DNA of 64,000 nt from Symbiodinium natans. Lineage: Eukaryota; Sar; Dinophyceae; Suessiales; Symbiodiniaceae. Under the pieces are notes generated by a model. It searched no databases. It was not told the DNA's origin and was given only the letters and a program-made list of their open reading frames with translations. Position 1 is the first letter of the stretch. Every line of letters begins with the position of its first letter. This document shows, piece after piece, positions 7,885 through 20,100 of the stretch. Location of the stretch: the NCBI GenBank assembly GCA_905221605.1, contig CAJNDS010000015.1:124001-188000 (forward strand), given 5' to 3'. The position numbers were made by a program, and so were the translations under genes.

Positions 7885-8111
7885 AACCTAAGCCCCAAAG
7901 CAGGCCGTATAGGCCCTGCTTTTGAGGTCTGCGCAGAAGTCAGCCCCGGGGGACCACATGTACCAGCGCGTTTCTTACCACTTCTTAGTAGGGAATTCGG
8001 TGCCTGCGGCAAGTCTCGTATTTTCCTCTGAGGTGATGACATGGGTTGCCACATGCCTAAGTTCCCACAGAGAACCAGTGAGTTCAAGCGGTGCCGGTGT
8101 GTCATCCTCAG

Positions 8112-8260
8112 GTGATCTCCATCCCCTGAACACCGGGTGGGAGCGCTTTCGCTTCCGTGCGATCGAGTTCGTGCTCGGCCAAGAGTGTTATGAAAAGTCC
8201 GTTTGGGAGAAGCCGCATGACGGGGTAGAAGTGCACCTCCGCCTCCGGCTTGCTGCATCC
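8112..8260 (+). CDS. Candidate exon of an unidentified host gene
   Basis: AG|G acceptor at 8110-8112. The frame reads DLHPLNTGWERFRFRAIEFV then LGQECYEKSVWEKPHDGVEV and continues to about LRLAASE. It ends where a palindromic element of family B begins (about 8261), so the intron may start within that element. Amino-acid content looks globular. No family recognised. Confidence 0.5.
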
Positions 8261-8350
8261 GAAAGTAGGGGTACCCTTTTCAGGGGTCCCTTCAAGGGGA
8301 TTCAATTCTCTTTGGGTAATAAAAGGGTACCGCTATTTTCGGAAACCCCC
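8261..8350. mobile_element. Family B palindromic element, copy 1
   Basis: Starts GAAAGTAGGGGTACCCTTTT and ends GCTATTTTCGGAAACCCCC. Family B is defined by GGGGGTTTCCGAAA or GGGGTTTACGAA termini with CCCCAATAAGGT-like and AATAAGGACCCC-like internal modules. Confidence 0.6.
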
Positions 8351-9165
8351 TTTTGTGCGCAAGTAAGGTGCTGATTTCTGCACTGATCACCGATGCGCTG
8401 AATACCTCGGATAGCTTCGGCCTGACACGGTGGCTCAATGTGTGGGCCTTGCGCCTGGGAAGGAGCTATGCCGTTGTTCTGCAGTTGCTCTTATTGAAAC
8501 AGGCACAGCTGCAAAACACCCAAAAACATACTCACCGTAGCTGCCCGGTGATACGGTTGCTATCTTCTTGGGTGGTACTGTTATCTTGCTCTCACTAGTA
8601 CCGAAGCTGGAATCGCGCGATTGGCGCTTCATTCCCTCAAGCGCTCTCTCGCGAAGCGTGTTGGCGTGGTGCGCATCATTTTCTCGAAATGAGGCCATAT
8701 GAGGCCCATCGCTCCACGGTGCCTTGTTGTTTACATGACGGCGCCTGTACCTACGCTGTCTACATCGAAAAGGTTAGCCTCGACTCGCGCTCCCGTGTAC
8801 GCGCAGTGATCTCAACCACTGCTTAGGATCTACACCAGTAGAATTTGACAAGTCCTTCATGCTAAAGTGCACTGGGACATTTGCAGTACACATGCACTGT
8901 CACTCAAGCATGCTTGGCAGAAGATGATTGCGCCTAGATGGGTTTGACTTTGCTGAGCGATAGCCCGCACCAGGGAACGCCCCTCAGCCCCCCAAAATAA
9001 TTTACGCGCAGACTTGTATATTCATGCATTCCAACAATAGAAGCATACAAGTGAGCAAATACATTCATATGTACAATGTATACCTAAATGAGCAATGTGA
9101 TGCACGTAGACATAGACCAATCAAAATAAGTCTAGATCTGAAAGATACGATATATGTATATATAT

Positions 9166-9199
<34 letters not shown>

Positions 9200-9298
9200 A
9201 TTATGATATAAATATATACACAATCGTGCACTGATGGGCGCGGTCGAAAGGATGTAGGCCTTGACATGGGCGGCCTGAAAGGGTCAGAAGCCTCTGAG

Positions 9299-9409
9299 GT
9301 ATGCCTACTGCTTTCATGTGGCCTGGGCTCGGATGCTGCCATTGCCCTATGGGGCTGTGGTGACCTATGCCAGCATGCCTTTCTTCTACTTGCTCAACCG
9401 ATACGCGAA
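9299..9409 (+). CDS. Candidate exon encoding a hydrophobic, membrane-type segment
   Basis: AG|G acceptor at 9297-9299 and GT donor at 9410. The 36-codon frame contains AYCFHVAWARMLPLPYGAVV and TYASMPFFYLLNRYA, a pattern typical of transmembrane helices with a Pro-Tyr kink. No family is recognised; a transporter or other polytopic protein is possible. Confidence 0.5.
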
Positions 9410-9583
9410 GTGACCCGATTGAAGTGGGCATTGCAGAGATTTCAAGAGCTTGTGGTCGACGGTAGGGCCGGTAGGGTCCCGTACCCCAGGGTCCACCAGA
9501 TCGGTTCAGGCAGTTGCATCGCTCTCTCGTTTTCAGAGCTGATGCTTGTTGGGATGATCTGGGGAAGTATGGTGCCGGCCGAG

Positions 9584-9658
9584 GCATCGCAAGAAGACTT
9601 GAAGATGGTCACGGATTTGGCCGCTGAGGGCGATTTTAAACCATGCCTCGGGGCATAG
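9584..9658 (+). CDS. Candidate terminal exon of an unidentified host gene
   Basis: AG|G acceptor at 9582-9584. The frame reads ASQEDLKMVTDLAAEGDFKP then a short tail to TAG at 9656-9658. The segment faintly resembles the C-terminal end of medium-chain dehydrogenases/quinone oxidoreductases (a helix followed by G-x-x-KP), but this is too short to assign. Confidence 0.35.
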   Translation, partial: ASQEDLKMVTDLAAEGDFKPCLGA

Positions 9659-11126
9659 AAAACGAAGCCCCCACGCCTTGTGAGTGGTTACCGCATGCTG
9701 AACTCCTAGAGTCCTAGAGCAGCGCCAACAGTTTCATCATCATCCGGGTCGGGTAAGAGAGGCGCTTTTGGATTGCTACATGGCGTGGGGTATCTGAAGG
9801 CAAGCCATCAAGCAAAGCCTTTGTTAGTGAAGTGAGGGAGAGGAGATGCGAAGGACGGCAGCGGAGGTCTGTGAAGCCAATCGTGGAACAGATGCCTCTC
9901 CTCCAACTTCATGGGATTCCACTTAAATGTCCAAAGCCTGACAGCTTTTGAATGCGCTGATCGCCGGAGATGGGCTACCGGCTACAGTTGCGGCAAGAAT
10001 CGAGCATGAGCATGGTCCAAATACCAAACTTCTCAACGCCTCGAAGATCCACCTTCTTCATGTTTTTGCTTGCCTTTTGCCATGTTTAGTCCATCTTCGG
10101 AAGTCGCACTGCCTGTGGCGGTTCAGATGCGGAAGCCATCTGCTTCTGTTGCTTGGGGGAAGATGTGCGTTGCTTTTTCGGAGCTCTGCAGTCGCAGGCA
10201 AGACCCATTCTGCGCGTCAAGCTTGTAGCTTGTTTGGCAGGGCTTGAGCTCCTGGGGGAGCAACCTAATTGGCCCTGCCCTTGGCCATTGGAGAGCCAGT
10301 CCAAATTGGGGGTTAGCTGCAGAACAGTGCGGAGCCATCACCTGAAGCCGAAGTCTCAAGAGAGCTCTGAACCCTAAACCCTAAACCCTAAACCCTAAAC
10401 CCTAAACCCTAGACCCTAAACCCTAAACCCTAAACCCTAAACCCTAAACCCTAAACCCTAAACCCTAAACCCTAAACCCTAAACCCTAAACCCTAAACCC
10501 TGAACAACACACAGCTCCAAAGGTCAGGCCTCAGAGCAGCTCAAGGAGGCCAGGGGTCGGCGTAGTACTTGGCGGAAGAGTTTGGGAGGTTTTAGGTTTC
10601 AGGGTTTAGGGTTTTAGGGTTTAGGGTTTAGGGTTTAGGGTTTAGGGTTTAGGGTTTAGGGTTTAGGGTTTAGGGTTTAGGGGGGGGGGGGGGGGGGGGG
10701 GTGGGGGTTCGGTACATTTCGGTACTAGCATTTTGTTTTAAAGTGGTTCCGAGCAGCAGGGTATTTTGGGGTACATCAGGGGGGGAGGGGTGCCTGTTTG
10801 AGTGGTTCGGAGCATAAGGACGATAGTATTGGATGATAGTATTTTGGGGTACACAAGGTATGGTAGGAAATGCCTGTCGTGCTGGGGTGACTTGTGCTCT
10901 CTAAGATGTGTGAGCACGCGTCAGAGATGTGTGAGTGTTCCGTAAATCTTAAACTTTTGAAGCCATGCAAGCACCCGGCGTGGCCTGCGGGAGGTTTCCG
11001 ATCAATTGGCCCCCTCTGCGGCAGCTGCGCGGGCACCTGGCAAGGGATCGAACGCAAAAGACCCACAAAACCCTGAACCCTATCAATTCCTTAGAAGCCG
11101 TTCAAGCCGTGGGAACCTACACCAAG
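9659..11126. other. Stretch without convincing exons; contains inverted telomere-like arrays
   Basis: CCCTAAA array at 10371-10502 and TTTAGGG array at about 10605-10680 face each other about 100 bases apart, followed by a G homopolymer of roughly 22 bases (10680-10701). Open frames on both strands here lack protein character. Confidence 0.7.
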
Positions 11127-12111
11127 GCCGCGGCACACATCCGTTCCGGTGTCAAAGAAGTTCGGAGGTCCGTGAAGGATGGGGATCTGGCAACACTCCA
11201 ATCTGTGAAGTTTCATCGTTTCATGGGGTTCTGAGGGAAGCAGTGAGCAGAACGTACCTGTTGTCCCAGGGCTGCTCTTGTTTGCTAGGTGTTTGCCGCT
11301 TTGCCTCTTTCCCTACCCGTCCAGGAGAATTTCGGAACAGCCGGAGGGGGAGTGGCAAGCAGTTTTGTGGGCCAGAGTCACGTGCCTTGGCCAGTTCAGG
11401 CGGTTAGATTGTGTCTGAAACTCAATCAATTGCTGCATCTTTGGGCCTTTGGGTCCAATGTCTTGCGAACCGCTGCTTGACACGTTGTCAACATGAGCAT
11501 GTCATGCAGAATCATGTTTCCATGCAACTGACATGGAAGGTACTGAAGGGTGCGCGCGGCTCCCCCCCCAGGGATGTGACCGAGGCTGGATTTGGTTTCA
11601 GGGTTTAGGGTTTAGGGTTCAGGGGATAAGGTTTAGGGTTTAAGGTTAGGGGTCAATGCTGCGGTCTTTCGCCAGAGCAGAAGCATGGAGTTCCCAGCCT
11701 CGTTAGCCCAGAACTGCGCAGGTGGCGCACATTGCCGAAGGTGCCTTCGGCGCCGTCATGAAGGTCACCTGCTCCAGGACGCTGGACGTGGGGGTTAACG
11801 AAAATAGGGGGCCCCAACGGAGATCCCCAACTAGTAGGATTCCTTTACAATAAGGACCCCAATAAGGTACCCCCCCGATTTCGGAAACCCCTTATCCGCG
11901 CCTCATTGAAGGACTGGCGAGCGGTTTGCGCTGAAGAAAATCAGTTGCGCCGAGGGTGTCCAGGTTGGGGCTTCCTTGCGATGACAGCAGCTGTGGTACT
12001 GTGGTAGCTGTAGTGCTGTGCAGCGAAATAATGCCCGATTGGGATGATCCGTGTCCCTAAGCCACAATTCAGGTCGCCAGCAGCTTCGAAGCCGCGGAGC
12101 GCGAGGCGAAG
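11127..12111 (+). CDS. Multi-exon fragment of an unidentified host gene (four linked exons)
   Basis: Four exons join with consistent phase 0 and AG|G acceptors: 11127-11177 (AAAHIRSGVKEVRRSVK, GA donor), 11325-11399 (starts ENFGTAGGGVASSFVGQ, GC donor), 11722-11763 (VAHIAEGAFGAVMK, GT donor) and 12073-12111 (VASSFEAAEREAK, GT donor). The third resembles a protein-kinase glycine loop (AEGAFGAV), but no VAIK lysine or catalytic loop follows, so a kinase is only one option. A family B palindrome (11790-11891) lies in the intron after exon 3. Start, end and identity are unknown. Confidence 0.5.
11790..11891. mobile_element. Family B palindromic element, copy 2
   Basis: GGGGGTTAACGAAAATAGGG at the left; internal AGTAGGATTCCTTTACAATA and AGGACCCCAATAAGGTACCC; right end GATTTCGGAAACCCC. 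It lies in an inferred intron. Confidence 0.7.
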
Positions 12112-14134
<2,023 letters not shown>

Positions 14135-17100
14135 ATGCTCAGTCGGGCACATGTTGCGAAGAATGAGTTGTTGAGGGCAGCAGTTCAGGTCTGCGGTACT
14201 TTGTTGACATGTTCTGTGAGTGTACTTTTGTTGTGGATGTTCCCGCTTTTTCTAACAGTCCTTACTAGGGATTATAGTACCCCCGATGATAAGCCCTATC
14301 ACGGACTGTTAGTATAAGGGGGAACATCCCAAGGTGTACCGGTAGAATCTAGTGGCACCAAGGTGCCAGTGCCGGCTACTTCATCGAGATGTTCTCTCGT
14401 CCCGTAGGCTGGGGGAAGTTTCCTGCATCTTATCGGTAAACCGTGTGAGACAGGTGTGCTTGGATCCCGCCAGCTGGGCTCAGCGATCCGGGCCGGGTAC
14501 TCATTGATGTAACAGGGTCTTGATGAGAATCAGCGTAAAACAAGACGTGGCTACAAGCTGTACTGGGAGCGAGTTTTGCTGAAGCACTGGGTGCCTGCGA
14601 CATGTGCTCCCGCAGACCAGGCAACAGCTGCACGCGCCTTCGCAACAAAGTTCGTTGCGCCACCAATGACCTACATCGCGGGCGAGGTGGGGGTGGGGGG
14701 GGGGAGGGTGAGGGTGGGGAGGGGGGGCAGGGAGGGGGTTGGGGGAGGGGGGAGGGAGGCGGGGGAGGGAGGAGGGGGGGGTATAATCAGGGCGCAGAAT
14801 GGTAGGGGATGAGGAGTTGATTGGATTCTCCCTGCTTGCGGCCATGGTAGACCTTGTAGAAGGTGCACTATGTCCTTCGTACTTCGGGCATGTTGTGAAA
14901 CAGATCCGAGTCTGAGGCATGAATAAAACTCAAGAACATTGCGCCAGTGTCTCTTGCAATCGGGTATGGCCAAGATCATGTGGGCGGGCAAGTCCGGTCC
15001 TGGCATTGGCTGCGGAAAATTTGGGCCGGGAGGGCTTAACACATCCTACTCACTGGCCATCAAACCGCCGTCCGCCATGTCTGAAAGGAGATGTCCTGGT
15101 ACACCATGAAGATCATCCAGGCCCGGGGCTCAGATGCTGAGTTGACTTTGAGGGGGCTCTTCACGCCCGGTCTATGAACCCCTGCAGAGATATGGGGGTT
15201 TCCGAAATTAGGGGTATATACCTTATTGGGGTCCTTATTATAAGGGAATCCTACGATTTGGGGGACTATATGAGGGGCCCCTTATGTTCGTAAGCCCCCA
15301 TATACAGATAAGACTTGCGCTCCGGGTTCTTGAGATCAGGAGAAGTGGGTCGAGCCATTCGTGGACACCTCGAAATGGGAATACTTCGATCTCAGCTGCA
15401 AGAACCGGGATGCGACTGACGACAAGGCGCCTCAGGGTGTTTCTCCACTTTTGGGATGGTGGGCTGGGGGTGGCAAGCTACCCAAAGAAGAGGGCGGCCA
15501 GCATTCGAAACCTGGGAGGTCTTGCATGACGCCGTCGCCTCTGGCAAGCGCTTGGGAGCCATCTTCAAGGCACATTTCGGCTCCTGCAAAGTAGTTTGGG
15601 GACATCTGAAGAATCGAAAGCCCTCACAAGAGCGCAGCCCAGTAGCTCACAGAGCGTACGCACAGCTGCTGAGTGCCTTTGTTGGCCTGACTGGAGCTGC
15701 TGCTAGAGGCTGCCCTTGACTGAGCCAGGAGCCCACAATTACGCCGACCACGGAGCAGGCGCGGGTTTAGGGTTTAGGGTTTAGGGTTTAGGGTTTAGGG
15801 TTTAGGGTTTAGGGTTTAGGGATTCCGCGAGGGTCGGGATCCGGGGCTGTGACTGTGGTTTTGGGTTCGAGTTTGCAGACAGCGCCCTGCCCCCGCATCA
15901 TCGCGTGACCAGCGGGCGTTTGGGCGAGAATAGGCCTCGATGAGCCTCAGCCTTTGAAAGGTGAAGGAATTTGGCTTGAAGAAGCCCTTTGGCTCGCCGA
16001 ACGGCGCGATGCGAAGGCCTAGTGAGGGTCGGGGAGGGGGGGCTTGATCTTCCGTGGTGTGGCTTGGGTTTTCGTGGGACACTGAGGATTGGGAACTCGG
16101 CTTCCTTTTTGCTTTCTTGGTAAAAGGCCCTCACCCCATGGTTTCGGCCAAGCTACCTACGAAGACAGCAGCCCCTTTCATCCAGATCAGGGCTGTGCAT
16201 GCTGTGCGCAACGGCGTGATCCTAGTGAGTATTTGTGAGTGCAAGCTTGGCTGGGCAGTTTAGTTTCCTAGGTGGGACTTTACTACAACTTTATCACTGT
16301 TATCACTTTAGAAGTTTTCGGGTTACTCTAATTTCATATTTAGGGAGCTAAAAGTTAAACTTTTTTTCGCGGGTGAAAGAGCAACCAAGCTTCCCCCGAT
16401 GTTGGCCAGGGGCTGGAATGGAATCACGATCTCCAGAGACACGATCCACATCCCAGGCGTTTGCCCACCCGGTCACGAGGGCTTAAGCAATCGTGCGCAT
16501 GAGGCAAGTTGGATCAGGCTTTTCAGATTGGAGGTGAGATGCGATCAGAGTGGAGGTGAGATGCGATGCGCTTCTCGGCTTCTCGCGGGTTTTTTCAAGC
16601 CCCAAGCCAAAAGACGCCCCCAAAACGCCAGGCATCAAGCTCGGTTTCGAGAACCCGGTGTTTTTCGAGCGCCATGCTGTGGGCGGAGAGTACGGAGCCA
16701 GCTGGAAGGTCAGCCATGTCAGCCTCATGTTGGGATTCATTGGGAGTACTGGGGACATCCCCAGGCTCCTCTAGACATCACCGAAGTATGCCTGGAGTTG
16801 CTTTGGAGATCCCCCTCCCCTCCCCCCCCTTGCGCTTGGAGATTGCAGGGCGTGGGCAAGGGCAAGGCGCGGTCGGGCGGGTTTTCTTGTGGCTGTGCCT
16901 CTGGGAGATGTGGCCGAAGTCGCGATTGAACGGCAATGCTTAGTTCTTGCTTGCTGATGCCACGCGGTAGGCAGATGCAGATATGATAGAGTTTTGGACG
17001 TAAGTTCGGTGGAGAGGTTTTGACCACCTTCTGGCCTGAGAATGAGAAGGACTATTTCTTTGGTGACATTTGCTCCCCACTCTTGAATCTCCACATGCAG

Positions 17101-20100
17101 CTGCAAGTTGAGGTTTGATTGATTCTTTGCTGACGAGTAGTGCAGCCCACAAATTAAAAACATGTGTGTCTCTGTGTGAGTGTGTGAGAGAGAATTGCCT
17201 TATTCACCCCAAAAAGGCACAGCGGCTGAATTGCAGGAGAAGCCCGTCATTGTCGATGGCCGCGTGCTCCATGACGACGAGTCTGCAGTTGCGCCTTGGC
17301 TGAAGAAGGGCCAGTGCATGTGGCCACATCGCACGAAAAGAGGCTTTCTTCTAGGGTTCCGGTTAGAGTTCTTCTAATGCGCCCGCCCTTCAAAGTTTAC
17401 GCATCCCATAAGGGACGGTTTATTTCCGATTCCTGAGAGCTGGTTTTCTAAAGCCCAGGGAGGCCATAGGAGTGCCCAGGTCGTCTATGACAATCCGCTG
17501 GACAATGTGGAGGTCCCGCCTTTGTTCTTTGTCCAAGCCCGTAAGTCTGTAGCCACAACTCGCAATGCTGAACGTCCTCGCATTGAAAGGTGCGTGAGCT
17601 ACTCGAGGTGTGTAGGTGCGCCTCTGATCGCCTTTGTCTAGGTGCATATTTATGTCATTGTACTGCCGCGCTGACTTCTGCGCAGCCGAACCGTAAACTT
17701 AAGACTTAAGACTTAAGACCCCAAAACCTCACGACCAGTCCTGAATAACTAGGGATTTTTGTACCCCGTCAGTATAAGGGGGAACATCCCACCCCTAAAC
17801 CCTAAACCCTAAACCCTAAACCCTAAACCCTAAACCCTAAACCCTAAACCCTAAACCCTAAACCCTAAACCCTAAACCCTAAACCCTAAAACCTAAAACC
17901 CTAAACCCTAAACCCTAAACCCTAAACCCTAAACCCTAAACCCTTAAGCATCAAAACGATCCTGGGAGGACTTGGCCCGCATCTTCTTCGAGCGCTGCCT
18001 GGAGGCGCAGGGTTCTGGGGGACGCGAAGGTCCTGTGGGTTAGGGTTTAGGGTTTAGGGTTTAGGGTTTAGGGTTTAGGGTTTTAGGGGTTTAGGGTTTT
18101 AGGGGTTTAGGGTTTAGGGTTTAGGGCGTCTCGGGTGTTGCAGGGTGTTGGCAGGGCTTCAAGGGGTTTTAGTAGAGCCTTGAAGGTTTCAGGGTTCACC
18201 TGTCATCTTAGGTTCAGTGTCGTGGGCTGCTACTATTTGCTCAAGAACCCCAAAAAAGCAAAAGAGAAGAATTGTCATGTTGCCCTTAGGGCAACATTTT
18301 TGCGAGGTTCTTAAGCAAGTAATTGGTTGGGTTCAGGAAGCTTAGGACGGAGAGTATCGGGTGCCGCACTCTGGCAGGCAAAGATTGTGCCGTACGTCGT
18401 GACCAAGAAGAGCCTTGGATTCAAGCCACCTGGGGAGCCCGCTAGCCCGGTTCAGGGTTTCGGGTTTAGGGTTTAGGGTCTAGGGTTTAGGAAGTGTGGG
18501 GCTTCTTATTGTTTGTTTAGCGGCATTCCTTCAGTTGTGTTTTGGTATCCGTAAACCTTGGTGCAAGGCCGCACAGTGGGTTTCTTGAGCGTCCTTCCCT
18601 TCCCAGCTTTCAGAGCTCTCAGGACCGTCTTCAAGTGGCAGGAGGGCTTCTGGCAGAAGATGAAGAAGGTCTTTGATGCCGAGTACAAGGACACCTGGTC
18701 TTGTCTTGTCCAGCTCCTAAACCTTAAACCCTAAACCCTAAACCCTAAACCCCAAACCCGAGACCCCAAACCCCTAAAGCCTCAAGATGTAGCCAGTATG
18801 TCCCCAGACATCGGGGGCCCAACGCCACGAACTCAAGAAAGCCCTGAGCCCTAAACCGTTGAAAGCCGGACGTACATGTAAACGCAATGCCCACCTTATA
18901 TTCAGGTGATATATCACCTGAAACAAGGTTATAATAATATTTTATTACATATAAAACATTTAATATAATAACCCCATTCCCTACTAGCCAACCGTAAGTT
19001 TCGCACTGAGCCCGAGGATGCTTACTTGAAGGCAGGGCTCCTGGACAAGACCGGAGGGGAGCTGGTCCACCTGATCTCTGCTTCTTGGCGGAAGAGAGAG
19101 AGAGTCGTCGAGTCTCTTCAGGTCACTTCTTTTTATTGGTTGTGGAGGTTAGTTCAGCTCCGAAGTTGGTATTCTTCTTGCTTAACCCTTAGCGCGACAA
19201 TTTGCACGGATTCGCACTGCCATGGCCGTTAGACACTCAACCTATAGAGCCTTAGACCACAGTTTCTTGCAAGGATGCCGCGACCATGCAGATCATCCGT
19301 TGGACCAGCAGGGGGATTGCATGTTTGGTGAGAATGTGGTGTCAATGTTGCGGCTGCAAAGATCTGGAAGGTTTGGAAGGTAACATAACAGAGCAGCAGG
19401 ATCAGGCCAGATCAGGCTTCTCAAGGGCTTCAGAGGGTTTCAAGGGTTTCGTCAGATTTTGAGGTTGGTCGCAAGCAGTGAATCGTTATGTCGCGTGGAG
19501 TCAGAAGGACTGGAGGAGGCTTTGGCATGGCTTGCCACAACTACGACGGTGACATGTTGACCGATGAGGTCGCACAGGCCCGAGCCTTGTTTGCCTGAGG
19601 TTGAATGTACATTAACCATATAAAACAATGCGAATCATGATGATGCTACTCGTCATACTCAACGGCAATTACCAACAATATTCATGATGCTGACAATGCT
19701 CACACAATGCGCATTCTCCTCGTAATGCTGGTAAGACTCGTAATGCTCACGTTGCTCAAAATACTAAACATGCGAATGCTACTAATAGTACTTGTAAGAC
19801 TACAAAGACTCCTGGTACATCATGGTACTAGGAACTAATGCTCATGATTGCTAAACATGCAATCATCCCAACGCTAATAATGCTAGTAGTCTTAATAATG
19901 AAGTGTTGGTGGGTATTCTTAACAATGTTAATGTGCGAATGCGCCCAATACTACAAGAGTTACTAAGACTCACTAGTAACAAATGTATCAGGAGCAGCTT
20001 CGTAAACGGTTTTTCGTCGTGTGTCTGTGTGCAGTACCGCAGCTCTAGAGCATGATGTCTGAGCCGGCAGTGGCACACGCTGACGGAGCTTGCAGTTGCT

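Noticed and set aside
11722-11763. Glycine-loop exon as the missing N-terminal lobe of the NAK kinase
   Set aside because: It is separated from the kinase by the whole isocitrate dehydrogenase gene on the same strand.
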